Assembly (NCBI GenBank): GCA_965267485.1 | Contig: OZ254080.1 | Coordinates: 2,852,001 to 2,916,000 of the forward strand | DNA from: JANQJA01 sp965267485 | GTDB taxonomy: Bacteria; Pseudomonadota; Gammaproteobacteria; Pseudomonadales; Azotimanducaceae | Direction: 5' to 3' | Length of the DNA: 64,000 bases | Part shown: positions 51,655 through 61,801 of the stretch, one piece after another | How positions within the stretch are numbered: position 1 is the first letter of the stretch | Layout of the letters: the number at the start of each line of letters is the position of its first letter | Notes under the pieces: generated by a model | What the model was told of the DNA's origin: nothing | Databases searched by the model: none | Seen by the model: only the letters and a program-made list of their open reading frames with translations | Made by a program: the position numbers and the translations under genes

Positions 51655-51698
51655 AGAACCAGACCCGCCGCTCTCAATCACACAGAGCGGCAGGTTCT
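51655..51698 (-). terminator. Stem-loop after the flavin monooxygenase gene
   Basis: Strong two-part stem: GCCGCTCT (51667-51674) pairs with AGAGCGGC (51684-51691) around a 9-base loop, and outer arms AGAACC (51655-51660) with GGTTCT (51693-51698). It starts 13 bases beyond the monooxygenase stop. No T run follows on the minus strand. Confidence 0.5.
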
Positions 51699-51710
51699 GG
51701 AGGGGGAAAG

Positions 51711-53171
51711 CTAGCTGTATTTGAACTCGGCGCCAGAGAGATCGATCTCGGGAATTTCGTTCTTCTCGCGCCAGTAGTCCTGCGTGTGCATCCACTCGCG
51801 CTTGTTACCGCGCCTGGGCATCAGGTGCATCGATCGCTTCAGGTAGTTGGGGTTGAAGTCGTCCTCATCCATCCAGCAGTGCAGCGACATGTCTTCGTCC
51901 TCCGGCCTCAGCACCGGCTCGACGACAGAGACACCGTGCTCGTCCATGTAGGTGAGCAGACGGCAGACGAAGTCGGCGATCAGATCGACGCGCAGCGTCC
52001 AGCTCGCCCGGAAGTAGCCGAAGATCCACACCATGTTCGGCACGCCAGTGAACATCATGCCGCGATAGGTCACGGTCTTCGAAAAATCGACGGGCTCACC
52101 ATCAACCGAGAAATCAATGTCGCCAAGCACGCACAGGTTGAAGCCGGTCGCGGTCAGGACGATGTCAGCTTCGAGTTCCTCGCCGGACTTTGTGAGAATG
52201 CCCTTCGGCGTGAAGCGTTCGATCTCGTCGGTCACCACGCTCGCCTTGCCCGAGGCAATGCCCTTGAAGATGTCGCCATCGGGCACGAACGCGATGCGCT
52301 GTTGCCACGGACGATAGTGCGGCGTGAAATGCGACATGTCGAAGTCGTCAGGCAGGTATTGTTTGACGCCATTGAGCAACTCCTCTTTGACCATCTCTGG
52401 TTGCTCAGCCGCCATCTTGGTGAAGTTCTTCTGGTTGAACAGGATCTCGCGACGAACGATCTCGTGAATCCACTCTTCAGGCACTTCGAGTTCACGCAGG
52501 TGCTCTGCCATATCGTTCTGGTTGCGACCCGGAATGAAGTACGTCGGTGAACGCTGCAGCACGGTGATGTGCTCGCAGTCACCTGCCATCGCCGGCACCA
52601 CGGTCGCCGTGGTCGCACCGGATCCGATACAGATGACCTTCTTGCCCTTGTAGTCCAGGTCTTCCGGCCAGGTCTGCGGGTGCACGATACGTCCCTCGAA
52701 CTCGTCCATGCCCTCCCACTTTGGCGTGTAGCCTTCGGCATGGCGATAGTAGCCCTGACACATCCACAGGAAGGTGGCGGTAAAGACAGCCTTCTCACCG
52801 GTTTCTTTCTTCGTCGCCGTGATGGTCCACTGCTTGTCCTCGCTCGACCACTCGGCAGTCTCGATCCAGTGGTTGTAGCGAATGTGCCTGTCGAGGTCGT
52901 TCTCCTCGATCACTTCTCCCATGTACTTGAGGATTTCTTCAGCACTCGCGATCGGTGCCGAGGTCCACGGCTTGAACCGATAGCCGAAGGTATAGAGGTC
53001 ACTGTCCGAACGGATGCCCGGGTACTTGTGGGTCAGCCAAGTGCCACCGTAGGACTCGAGGCCCTCCAGAATAACGAAGCTCTTGTCCGGACACTGGTCC
53101 TGCAAATGGTAGCCTGCGCCAACGCCGGAAATGCCCGCGCCGACGACCAGCACATCGAAATGCTCGCTCAT
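51711..53171 (-). CDS. Flavin-containing (Baeyer-Villiger-type) monooxygenase
   Basis: A 486-residue FAD/NADPH enzyme. The FAD-binding VVGAGISGVGAGYHL motif lies at 8-20, a second dinucleotide fold shows CIGSGATTATVVPAM near 190, and the intervening WTSAPIASAEEILKYMGEV and FLWMCQGYYRH regions are family-like. It matches the NAD(P)/FAD-dependent monooxygenases that oxygenate ketones or heteroatoms, as in cyclohexanone or ethionamide-activating enzymes. The classical FxGxxxHxxxWP fingerprint appears in the altered form FEGRIVHPQTWP. The ATG at 53171 follows GAGGGAG. It diverges from the CNT transporter, with 97 bases between. Confidence 0.88.
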   Translation of the reverse strand: MSEHFDVLVVGAGISGVGAGYHLQDQCPDKSFVILEGLESYGGTWLTHKYPGIRSDSDLYTFGYRFKPWTSAPIASAEEILKYMGEVIEENDLDRHIRYNHWIETAEWSSEDKQWTITATKKETGEKAVFTATFLWMCQGYYRHAEGYTPKWEGMDEFEGRIVHPQTWPEDLDYKGKKVICIGSGATTATVVPAMAGDCEHITVLQRSPTYFIPGRNQNDMAEHLRELEVPEEWIHEIVRREILFNQKNFTKMAAEQPEMVKEELLNGVKQYLPDDFDMSHFTPHYRPWQQRIAFVPDGDIFKGIASGKASVVTDEIERFTPKGILTKSGEELEADIVLTATGFNLCVLGDIDFSVDGEPVDFSKTVTYRGMMFTGVPNMVWIFGYFRASWTLRVDLIADFVCRLLTYMDEHGVSVVEPVLRPEDEDMSLHCWMDEDDFNPNYLKRSMHLMPRRGNKREWMHTQDYWREKNEIPEIDLSGAEFKYS

Positions 53172-53268
53172 GTACTCCCTCGATCGATTTCTCGTTTCAC
53201 TCAAATGTAATGATTCTGGCAGGCGTTCGCATGATCCAGATCAATGATTGTGTGATACGGTCTCATGG

Positions 53269-54504
53269 ATGCTGGCTTCCCTTCAAAGCGCCCTCGGGCT
53301 CGCTGCCCTGATCGGCCTGTGCGTGCTCCTCAGCGAGCGTCGCGGCGGCATCCGCGCGGCGATCGTTGCACGCAGCCTGGGCCTGCAGATCCTGCTCGCG
53401 GTCCTGTTTCTGAAGCTGCCCGGCTCCGCGCAGGTCTTCCTGCTGCTGAACGACGCGCTGACGGAACTGCAGGCAGCCACAGAAGCCGGCACATCGTTCA
53501 TTTTCGGCTACATCGGCGGCGGCGAGGCTCCTTTTAACGTGACCAATCCCGGCGCCAGCTTCATCTTTGCCTTCCAGGCCCTGCCGCTCGTCATTGTCGT
53601 GAGCGCGCTGTCCGCGCTGCTGATGTACTGGAAGATCCTGCCGGTCGTGATGCGCGGGTTCTCATTCGTGCTGGAAAAGACGCTGAATATCGGCGGTGCG
53701 CTCGGCCTTGCGGTTTCGGCCAATGCGTTCCTCGGCATGGTGGAATCGCCGCTGCTGATCCGCCCCTATATCGAGAAGCTGTCGCGCGGGGAGCTTTTCG
53801 GTGTCATGTGCGCCGGCATGGCAACCATTGCCGGCACCATGCTCGCGCTCGAAGCATCGATCATCTCGGCCGTCGTACCGAACTCGCTCGGGCATCTCAT
53901 CAGTTGTTCCATCATCTCGCTGCCGGCGGCAATCTGGGTCGCGCACCTGCTTGTGCCGGACGATACGCCTGTCACCCGCGGTGACCAGGCCGTCGCCAGC
54001 GAAGCTGACAGTTCACTCGATGCCCTCACGCGGGGCACCCAGGACGGCCTGCAGCTCTATCTCAATATCATTGCGATGATCATCGTGGTCGTTGCGCTCG
54101 TCTTTCTTGCCAACAGCGTCCTGGGGCTGCTGCCCTTTGAAGTGACGCTGGAGCGACTGCTCGGCTGGCTCCTCGCCCCGCTCGCACTGATGGTGGGAAT
54201 CCCGTGGTCTGAAGCGCTGGTGGCGGGCGAATTGCTAGGCACCCGCGTCGTGCTGACTGAACTCGTCGCCTACGTTCGCCTGGGTGCGATTGACCCTGCC
54301 GAATTGTCCGAGCGCAGCCGCATCCTGATCACCTATGCACTGTGCGGATTCGCGAATCTCGTCGGGCTCGGGATCATGATCAGCGGTCTGACCACGATGG
54401 CACCGTCGCGCCGCGCCGAAATCCTCGCGCTCGGGTTCCGCTCGCTGATCGGCGGCACGATCGCTACAGCGACGACAGCCGCCATCGTCGGCACGATGAT
54501 CTAG
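53269..54504 (+). CDS. CNT-family nucleoside transporter
   Basis: A 411-residue inner-membrane protein of the concentrative nucleoside transporter family (NupC type), which brings in nucleosides with H+ or Na+. It has three N-terminal helices, the substrate-site motif GFSFVLEKTLNIGGALGLAVSANAFLGMVESPLL (with GxE-like glutamates), then the second half with LLAPLALMVGIPWSEALVAGELLGTRVVLTELVAY and the ALCGFANLVGLGIMISGLTTMAPSRR end, all classical. The ATG at 53269 is chosen over a TTG 21 bases upstream. Its stop overlaps that of the convergent hotdog gene by four bases. Confidence 0.93.
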   Translation: MLASLQSALGLAALIGLCVLLSERRGGIRAAIVARSLGLQILLAVLFLKLPGSAQVFLLLNDALTELQAATEAGTSFIFGYIGGGEAPFNVTNPGASFIFAFQALPLVIVVSALSALLMYWKILPVVMRGFSFVLEKTLNIGGALGLAVSANAFLGMVESPLLIRPYIEKLSRGELFGVMCAGMATIAGTMLALEASIISAVVPNSLGHLISCSIISLPAAIWVAHLLVPDDTPVTRGDQAVASEADSSLDALTRGTQDGLQLYLNIIAMIIVVVALVFLANSVLGLLPFEVTLERLLGWLLAPLALMVGIPWSEALVAGELLGTRVVLTELVAYVRLGAIDPAELSERSRILITYALCGFANLVGLGIMISGLTTMAPSRRAEILALGFRSLIGGTIATATTAAIVGTMI

Positions 54505-55328
54505 GGAGCCTTTGAGCCCCAGAGTTCGGAGGAGGCCTTCATCCACCGGGTGAGATGGCGCATTTCGGCGATCACCCTCCCGCTCGAAGGATCCTGCAAC
54601 TGCGAGTCGACCCAGGCGAACTCCGTCTTCGGCGAGGCGCCAACACAGACTACCTTGCCCGTCCGACGGTACACCTTGTTGGTCTCGATCGGGCCACTGA
54701 CCAGACGGATTTCGGTCGCGCCGAAGAAGCCAACCGCGCGCTTGATCACTTTCGGTGGGAAGCCCGCATTCAGCAGTCGGTACATCGACGCGGGATAGAC
54801 AACCATGCCGTCGTACTCGCCCTGCCCACCACCTTCGTCCGCCACGACTTCATTATTTTCGGGACAGGACATACCAACCTTCATGTCTGCCAGTATTCGT
54901 AACTCGCTCTTTGGCGCGTCCTCCAGCGGCAGGCCCGAAACGTAGTTCGTCTCCTCGGGATCACCCACGGAAAGTGAGCCCCGGCAGACAACCTTTTCTT
55001 CCATGTTCTCAACGTGCGCTTTCACCACGACGCTGTTCTCGCTCGCTGGCGTCGCCATTACGGCGCGCACATCTTCCCGATGCGTGGTTGCGAACGTATA
55101 GAACATCGAGATGGCGCCCCGCTCGTACCACCTTCGCCCCCAGGTTGCCTGAATGATGGGCACAAAATGATTCAGATGGACGGTGCCGGGAATCGTGCCG
55201 CCCCGCATGCCGATCTTCGTCGCCACCTCGTCGTTGTGAATGGAGCCCGGTATCTCCGCCCATCGGTTCTCTGGCTGCTGCCACGCCGAAACCAGTCTGC
55301 CCGCTTCGACCGATATGTCATTCGTCAC
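54501..55328 (-). CDS. Hotdog-fold (MaoC-like) protein
   Basis: A 275-residue protein. The N-terminal half reads like a hotdog domain of MaoC type: SIHNDEVATKIGMRGGTIPGTVHLNHFVPIIQATWGRRWYERG, with the His-Asn-Asp and Gly-rich turn where the CoA enters. The second half (about 150-275) may be a second, diverged hotdog (GATEIRLVSGPIETNKVYRRTGKVVCVG). Such proteins handle acyl-CoA in degradation paths, but I cannot name a reaction. It is next to CoA-transferase genes, which fits acyl-CoA metabolism. Start at ATG 55328 has a GGAGG-like ribosome site. Confidence 0.6.
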   Translation of the reverse strand: MTNDISVEAGRLVSAWQQPENRWAEIPGSIHNDEVATKIGMRGGTIPGTVHLNHFVPIIQATWGRRWYERGAISMFYTFATTHREDVRAVMATPASENSVVVKAHVENMEEKVVCRGSLSVGDPEETNYVSGLPLEDAPKSELRILADMKVGMSCPENNEVVADEGGGQGEYDGMVVYPASMYRLLNAGFPPKVIKRAVGFFGATEIRLVSGPIETNKVYRRTGKVVCVGASPKTEFAWVDSQLQDPSSGRVIAEMRHLTRWMKASSELWGSKAP

Positions 55329-55485
55329 GATATTCCCTCCTCCAGGCCATCGTCGCCTTATTTGATATCTTAGGATCTTCCATCCCGGTCCATTTGACTA
55401 CACTTGCTGCATCCCTTAAAGACCCAAACACTTCATATTTGACATCCAAGGACAGAAAAAAGAATACTCAGGATTTGCCGGAACA

Positions 55486-57929
55486 GTGCGCGACATTGAT
55501 GACACCCACCCGACGCGCAAGCCATCGCCGATGAGCGGGCCGCTCGCAGGCATACGCGTGCTGGATCTGACTGATTCGCGCGGCGAGATTGCCGGTTGCA
55601 TGCTCGCACTGCTCGGCGCCGATGTTCTCAAGATTGAACCGCCCGAGGGCGTCAACAGTCGCCGCCTGCCCCCGTTCTCCAGCCGAGGCGAGTCGCTGTT
55701 CTGGGCGGCCTATGGCGCCGGCAAGCAGACGTGCCGTCTGGATCTTGAGCGCGCACCCGGGCGCAGCGCGCTGCTCGATCTTGCGCAGCGCGCCGATATC
55801 CTCCTTGAGACTTTCTCACCCGGCCATGCCAAAGCGCTCGCCATCGACGAGACCGTGCTGACATCACTTAACCCGGGGCTCATCTACATTTCCATCTGTG
55901 CCTACGGAAGGGACGGCCCAAAGGCCGCCTGGCCGGCGACCGACCTGACGCTCGAAGCCGCGGGCGGACGGCTCTCCATACAGGGCGATCAGGATCGCCC
56001 GCCGGTGCCGGTCGGTTACCCCCAGGCCTGGCTGCATGCCGGGGCGCAAGCTGCCGCCGATGTGATCATCGCGCTGAATGAACGAGCGGTATCCGGCCGC
56101 GGACAGTACCTCGATCTGTCGGCGCAGGAAGCGATGTGGTGGACGCTGATGGCAGCGCAGGGCACGCCCGTCTGCATCGGGGACAACCCGCCGCTTGCAG
56201 GCGATGATCGCGGGTCGGCGCCACCACCACCGGGCCCTCAGACGCTCGAAGCGAAAGACGGCCTGGTGACCATCGCGCCCGGTGCCAGCCCCCCGGCACG
56301 AAAACAGCGTATACGTTCGCCATCGACGAGGCTCGCGAACGGGGGGAATCGGCGCCCGCACTTGACGCAGTCGACTGGGACAACTGGTTGCCGCTCTTTC
56401 AGGCGGGTGAAATCGATCGCTCCCTGGTCGAGCGCGCCAACGAGCACCTGAAGGCGTATGTCAGCCGTCGGACGAAACTGGAACTGGTCGAATGGGCGCT
56501 CGAGAACAATCTGCGCCTTGGGCCGCTGCACACGACGAAAGATTTGCTGGCGTTCCCCCAGTACCTCGCGCGCGGCGCCTTCAACGGCGAGGGAGAATCG
56601 ACGCGGATTGCGCGCTGGGCACACCTCTCCAGAACGCCGATGGAACCGCCGACCCCGCCGCGGGAAACAGCAATGCCAGGCTGGCCGCGGCGTGCATCGG
56701 CCGATGTCAACGCTGATCGTACCGGCCTTGCCTTCGAAGGTCTGCGCGTTGCGGACTTCTCCTGGGTTGCCGCCGGCCCTACGATTGGCAAGGCACTCGC
56801 TGATCACGGCGCCACCGTCGTCAAGGTTGAGTCGGCAACCCGCCCCGATCTCTCTCGAACGCTTGCGCCCTTTATCGACGGCGAACCCGGGCTGAACCGC
56901 AGCTACTGGAGCTTTCTGTACGGCACATCGAAGCTGTCACTGCAGTGCAATCTGGGCACCGATGCGGGCAAGGCGCTTGCCCGCGACATCTGCGACTGGG
57001 CCGACGTCGTTATCGAGAGCTTCTCTCCCGGCACAATGGAACGCATGGGTCTGGGGTACGAGACGCTGACGACCGATCACGATGACCTGATCATGCTGAG
57101 CACGTCAATGCTTGGCCAGACCGGCCCGCTCCGTCGGTACGCCGGCTACGGACAGCAAGCCTCCGGCTTCTGCGGCTTTCACTACATCACGGGCTGGCCA
57201 GACCGCGCTCCCTGCGGTGTTGCCACACCCTACACCGATGTCGTGGCGCCCAAATTCGGCATCGCCGCGCTGGCCTCGGCGATCCTCGAACGCCGCAGAT
57301 CGGGTCTAGGCCAACATATCGATCTCGCCCAGGCAGAATGCGCAATGATGTTCATTGCGCCGCTGATACTCGCAGAAGCCGCGAACGGCGAGACCGCAGG
57401 GCGCATGGGCTTTGACTCTATCTATGCCTGTCCGCAGGGCGTGTATCCCACGCGCGGCACCCAGCGCTACATCGCCATCGCAACCGAAACAGACGCGCAA
57501 TGGCACGCCCTCGCCTGTCACATATCCGACTTTCCGTTCAGGACTCCAGATTTCGACACATTCGAGGCACGATGGGCCGCACGGTCCGGCATCAATGCCG
57601 CGATTGCCGACTGGACTGTGGGCCGGGACGCCTTCGAACTCGAGCGCGAACTCTGTGAGGCAGGCATCCCCGCAGCGGCCGTCCAGCGGCCCCTCGATGT
57701 TGTGAGCGACCCGCAGTTTGACGCCCGTGGCATCGGACAGGTGCTGCACCACAGCGAGTGTGGCGACGTGCTCCACTGGGGATTCTGCACAAGGTATTCC
57801 GCGCGCGAGCAGATGATACGGACTGCGCCGCCGTGTCTCGGCGAGCACAACGAGTACGTGCTGCGCGATCTGCTCGGGCTTTCAGAAGCGCGAATCGAGG
57901 AACTCGCCCGCGCAGGGGCGCTCGAATGA
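55486..57929 (+). pseudogene. Double CaiB/BaiF CoA-transferase with frameshift
   Basis: Two overlapping frames together encode one fused class III CoA-transferase of about 814 residues. The first (from GTG 55486, or ATG 55531) starts with GPLAGIRVLDLTDSRGEIAGCMLALLGADVLKIEPPEG and is correct up to TIAPGASP. At the six-C run 56289-56294 the homology moves to the other frame, continuing PGTKTAYTFAIDEARE into WLPLFQAGEIDR, then the second domain LRVADFSWVAAGPTIGKALADHGATVVKVE to 57929. A seventh C would restore the frame. These enzymes move CoA between carboxylic acids. The alternatives are sequencing error, slippage-based frameshifting or real decay. The second domain also has its own TTG start (56388). 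Confidence 0.75.
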
Positions 57930-57973
57930 ACGGGCAGCGTCATGCGATACGCGACATGGCGCCGGCCGGGCGG

Positions 57974-59518
57974 CTAACGCTCCCCGGACTCGAACGCCTG
58001 CCTTGTGACATTGCTGCCGGGCAGCGTCTGGTCCAGCGGATACACGGGTCGCCGGACCTGCTCGAACGTGATGGCGTCGTAGTCCGAGGTGCATACGCCG
58101 CAGCCCGCACACTCGATGATGTCGCGGGCGATGTCGCGAAAGCCCACCCGGTAATGGATCCTGCTCTTCAGCATGACGAAGCGTCGGTTCAGGGGTTCGA
58201 GCCCGAGACTGCGCAAACATTCCGGATCGTAGGGTTCGACGTGACGCGAGACAATGGCGATGTCCACATCGCCGGGCAGCGAGAGCACGGCACTCGGCCC
58301 CATGTTGATCGTCAGACCACGAGACATGGCAACACGCGCACGGAATTTACCGTTGGACAAGAGCTTCACCTCGCCTGTCAGCGTCAGCGGCTTGCTCTGT
58401 TCCTCAAGCGCCGGCATCGGCAGCTTCGCGCCGAGCTCCACGGTGACGCTCGCGCCGACACCAGCCGCCATCATTTGCTGGACGACGTCAGGATCGTAGA
58501 AGCCGAACACGGCAACATCTTCGAGCCCGGCATCAAGAATCGCCGCCAGAACCTCGGTCGTATCCATCGTCCCGCCAGACGCTGTGTTGTCGTAGTGGTC
58601 GAGCAGCAGCACCGGCCCGTCGCCCTTCGTTTCAGCTGCCTTCTGCGCCCGCGTCATGGATTCGGGCAGCGGCGTGATCTCATAGACGAAGGCCTCACGG
58701 TCTTGCCACGCCTGATCGAGCAACTCATCCACGCAGTCGCCGGCGGACGCCGGGTTTGCGTCCGTAATGACAACGGCAGACAAGCCGGCGTCATGAATAT
58801 CGGCATGGGGAAAGCCAGTGAACAGACTCACCGCGAGGCACTCCCCCGAGGCCTCGAGGGCCTGCGCCCGCGCCTGCAACGCCTTGTTGGGATGATCATC
58901 AGTGCCCTGGCGCATGACGTGCGGCAACATCGGCGCGTTGGCGTACGCCATCACGGGCTTTGTCTTGCCTTCCAGCATGTCGAAAAAGATCTCTGCACCG
59001 CGCCGGGCCGTGCTGTCCATGTCGATATGCGGATAGGTGTGGTAGCCAGTCAGCACATCGCAATGCTCGACCATGGCCGCCGTGACATTGGCATGCATGT
59101 CCAGCGAGATCGCGATTGGCAGCGTCGGATACCGCTCGCGAATCCGGCGCAGCAGTTCACCCTCGCCGTCTGCGAAGGACCGCGTCACCATCGCACCGTG
59201 CAGATCGAGCAGCAGCGCCTCGACCTTGCCGGCCAGTTCGACAATCTCGCCGCACATGAATTCGTAGGCGTCATCCTCGACGGGGCCACTGGGCGGCGCA
59301 CCCGCCGCGATGCCCATCGTGATATTCGCGCCCCTGCGCTCGGCAACGTCGAGATAGCCACCGAGACAGGACGCAGTGCCGCGATAGATGTCGATGGCAT
59401 CAGCGCCCGATGGCGGCAACCCGCGGCCTCCAGAGAAGCGGTCCAGATCGGTCACCACCGGCGAAAAGGTGTTGGTCTCGTGGCTCATCATCGCGATGCC
59501 GACGCTGATACCGCCCAT
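57974..59518 (-). CDS. M81 family metallopeptidase (MlrC-like)
   Basis: A 514-residue zinc enzyme of the family of microcystinase C, which opens small peptides. The N-terminal domain starts VGIAMMSHETNTFSP; likely metal ligands are in LLLDLHGAMV (Asp105, His107), AISLDMHANVTAAM (Asp140, His142) and GYHTYPH (His160). The C-terminal domain has LKSRIHYRVGF and RRPVYPLDQ, but the usual Pro-Gly near the end is changed to a CAGCGVC cluster with three Cys. The physiological substrate is unknown; most M81 proteins are not linked to microcystin. Start: ATG at 59518 after a GGCGGAG ribosome site. It is divergent from the TonB receptor and convergent with the CoA-transferase. Confidence 0.87.
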   Translation of the reverse strand: MGGISVGIAMMSHETNTFSPVVTDLDRFSGGRGLPPSGADAIDIYRGTASCLGGYLDVAERRGANITMGIAAGAPPSGPVEDDAYEFMCGEIVELAGKVEALLLDLHGAMVTRSFADGEGELLRRIRERYPTLPIAISLDMHANVTAAMVEHCDVLTGYHTYPHIDMDSTARRGAEIFFDMLEGKTKPVMAYANAPMLPHVMRQGTDDHPNKALQARAQALEASGECLAVSLFTGFPHADIHDAGLSAVVITDANPASAGDCVDELLDQAWQDREAFVYEITPLPESMTRAQKAAETKGDGPVLLLDHYDNTASGGTMDTTEVLAAILDAGLEDVAVFGFYDPDVVQQMMAAGVGASVTVELGAKLPMPALEEQSKPLTLTGEVKLLSNGKFRARVAMSRGLTINMGPSAVLSLPGDVDIAIVSRHVEPYDPECLRSLGLEPLNRRFVMLKSRIHYRVGFRDIARDIIECAGCGVCTSDYDAITFEQVRRPVYPLDQTLPGSNVTRQAFESGER

Positions 59519-59640
59519 GGCTCGTTCTCCGCCTGTTGTTTGCGTCGAGTGTACCAAGCCAAAGGCGAACAGACGCCCCGGCTCGCCATGACTGCTACGA
59601 TAAGAAACTACCAGTTGTTACCCACGTGAGACCCCCTGAA

Positions 59641-61659
59641 ATGATCCGAAAAATCATTCCGACAACCCTGCTGGCGATCCTGCCGCAGGCCCATGCACAC
59701 TCATCCATCGAGGAACTCGTCGTCTTCGGCCGTGCCCAGGAGCAGATCGGATCAGCGATCGCTGCCTCAGAAGGTCTGGTCGGCTACGACGATCTCAACC
59801 TGCAGCCCAGATACCGCGTCGGCGAACTGCTCGAAACGGTGCCCGGTATGGTCGCCACCCAGCACTCTGGCACGGGCAAGGCCAACCAGTACTTTCTGCG
59901 CGGCTTCAATCTCGATCACGGCACGGATTTCTCCACCAGCGTCGATGGTGTGCCGGCCAACATGCGCACTCACGGTCACGGCCAGGGCTATCTGGACCTC
60001 AACTTCGTGATTCCGGAACTCGTCGAAACCAACCGATACAAGAAGGGGCCGTACCATGCGAGCGTCGGCGACTTCAGCTCGGCCGGTCATGCCGATTTCT
60101 CTCTGTACGACTCGCTGAAGGAGTCGAGCGTGCAGGCCACCTTTGGCCAGGACAGCTACGGCCGCCTGCTGGTGATGGGGAGCGGCGAATCGGACGATGC
60201 CGGCTTTCTGTATGCCCTCGACGTCACGGGCTACGAAGGTCCGTGGCAGCTTGATGAAAACCTCAAACAGACGAAGTTCTACCTTGCGTCCACATTCCAG
60301 TTTGCGCGCGCCCGCGCGAAGGTCGCCCTGCAGGGCTACGACAGCAGTTGGGACGCGACCGACCAGATTCCCGAGCGCGCCGTGCAGAACGGGCAGATCA
60401 CCCGGCTCGGCAACCTCGATGACGATCTCGGCGGCGAGTCGAGCCGCTATGCCCTGACCGGTGAGCTGCGCTGGCCCGGCGTCGAGGCCGGCGCCTACCA
60501 CCTTTGGTACGACCTCAGCCTGTGGTCCAACTTCACGTACTTCCTCGAAGACCCGATCAATGGCGATGAGTTCGAGCAGCGCGATGACCGCACGGTGACA
60601 GGGGCGTGGCTCAAGGGCGAACGTGACTTCGATCTGGGAGAACGCGTCGCCGTACTTGCCTGGGGCGCCGACCTTCGACACGACGACATCAGCGACGTGG
60701 GCCTGTACAACACCGTCGCCCGCCAGCGAATCAATGCCGTACGATCCGACTCGGTGACAGAGACCTCACTCGGTGCCTGGGCCGAGCTGGCACTGCCGCT
60801 CACCGACCGGCTGCGTCTCTACGGTGGGCTGAGGGCAGACTGGTTCGACTGGGATGTCGACGCGCAACTTGCAGCCAACAGCGGCACCGGGAGCGAAACG
60901 CAGGTCTCACCCAAGATCAGCCTGGCCTGGCAGTTGGCGGAGGGTGTCGAGGCCTACGCGAGTTACGGACGCGGCATGCATTCCAACGACGTGCGAGGCG
61001 CGACGATCACGACCGATCCGTCGAGCCTCGAGCCCGTCGACAGTGTCGAAGTGCTGGTGCCGTCAACCGGCTCCGAAGTCGGTATTCGCGTTGAACAGGG
61101 CCGCACGTTCAACGCCACAATCTCGGCGTTTCACCTGGAACTCGACTCGGAGCTGGTCTATGTCGGCGACGGCGGGACCACCGAGCCCAACGACGCCACG
61201 ACGCGGAACGGCGTCGAAATCACCGCATTCTGGCAGCCCTCGCCCCGCTATTCATTCGATGCGGCGTGGACCTGGACGGATGCAGAATTCGATATCGACC
61301 CGGGCGCCGGCACGCACATCCCCGGGGCCCTCGAGACCACGCTATCGGTCGGTGCCAACGTGATCTTCCGCCCTAACCTCACCGGCAGCCTGCGGGTCCG
61401 CCGTCTGGGCGACTATCCGCTGATTGAAGACGGCAGCGTCAGGGCCGGCAGCTCATTGCTGGCCAATGCCGGCATCATGTGGCGCAACGGCCCGCTCCAG
61501 CTGCGCCTCGATGCATTCAACCTGTTCGATTCCGACGATACTGACATCACCTATTTTTACGAATCGCGCCTCACCGGCGAGGCCACCGGCGTCGAAGACG
61601 TTCACTTCCACCCCCTCGAGCCACGATCCTTGCGGGTCACCGCAACGTATCACTGGTAG
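59641..61659 (+). CDS. TonB-dependent outer-membrane receptor
   Basis: A 672-residue outer-membrane protein. Signal peptide at residues 1-20 (MIRKIIPTTLLAILPQAHAH), a TonB-box-like SIEELVVFG next to it, then a plug domain (LLETVPGMVATQHSGTGKANQYFLRGFNLDHGTDFSTSVDGVPANM) and a barrel of about 22 strands ending in the aromatic C-terminus ATYHW. The plug contains a His-rich loop (RTHGHGQGYLDLN), hinting at metal or porphyrin-like ligands, but the ligand is not determined. No TonB/ExbBD gene is near. Start at ATG 59641. A strong hairpin lies after the stop. Confidence 0.9.
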   Translation: MIRKIIPTTLLAILPQAHAHSSIEELVVFGRAQEQIGSAIAASEGLVGYDDLNLQPRYRVGELLETVPGMVATQHSGTGKANQYFLRGFNLDHGTDFSTSVDGVPANMRTHGHGQGYLDLNFVIPELVETNRYKKGPYHASVGDFSSAGHADFSLYDSLKESSVQATFGQDSYGRLLVMGSGESDDAGFLYALDVTGYEGPWQLDENLKQTKFYLASTFQFARARAKVALQGYDSSWDATDQIPERAVQNGQITRLGNLDDDLGGESSRYALTGELRWPGVEAGAYHLWYDLSLWSNFTYFLEDPINGDEFEQRDDRTVTGAWLKGERDFDLGERVAVLAWGADLRHDDISDVGLYNTVARQRINAVRSDSVTETSLGAWAELALPLTDRLRLYGGLRADWFDWDVDAQLAANSGTGSETQVSPKISLAWQLAEGVEAYASYGRGMHSNDVRGATITTDPSSLEPVDSVEVLVPSTGSEVGIRVEQGRTFNATISAFHLELDSELVYVGDGGTTEPNDATTRNGVEITAFWQPSPRYSFDAAWTWTDAEFDIDPGAGTHIPGALETTLSVGANVIFRPNLTGSLRVRRLGDYPLIEDGSVRAGSSLLANAGIMWRNGPLQLRLDAFNLFDSDDTDITYFYESRLTGEATGVEDVHFHPLEPRSLRVTATYHW

Positions 61660-61670
61660 CCGAATTCCCC

Positions 61671-61706
61671 GGGTTCGGCGAGGGCATTGCCCCGGGCGCC
61701 GAACCC
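61671..61706 (+). terminator. Stem-loop after the TonB receptor gene
   Basis: Perfect 10-bp arms GGGTTCGGCG (61671-61680) and CGCCGAACCC (61697-61706) with a smaller GGGC/GCCC stem in the loop, 11 bases after the stop. It lacks a T run, but the strength and place fit a transcription end before icd. Confidence 0.55.
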
Positions 61707-61801
61707 GCTTAGGCTACGCCCTCGGCCCCCATCCGGGCCACTTGGCTCAACCCGGCGTTCACGAGACGCCAGCGAACTGATAAGGACCTTTGACGTTTCC
61801 C

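Noticed and set aside
57758..59629. Long plus-strand frame of 623 codons
   Set aside because: It is antisense to the M81 peptidase, has His/Arg-rich composition and no family features. GC-rich DNA commonly gives such shadows.
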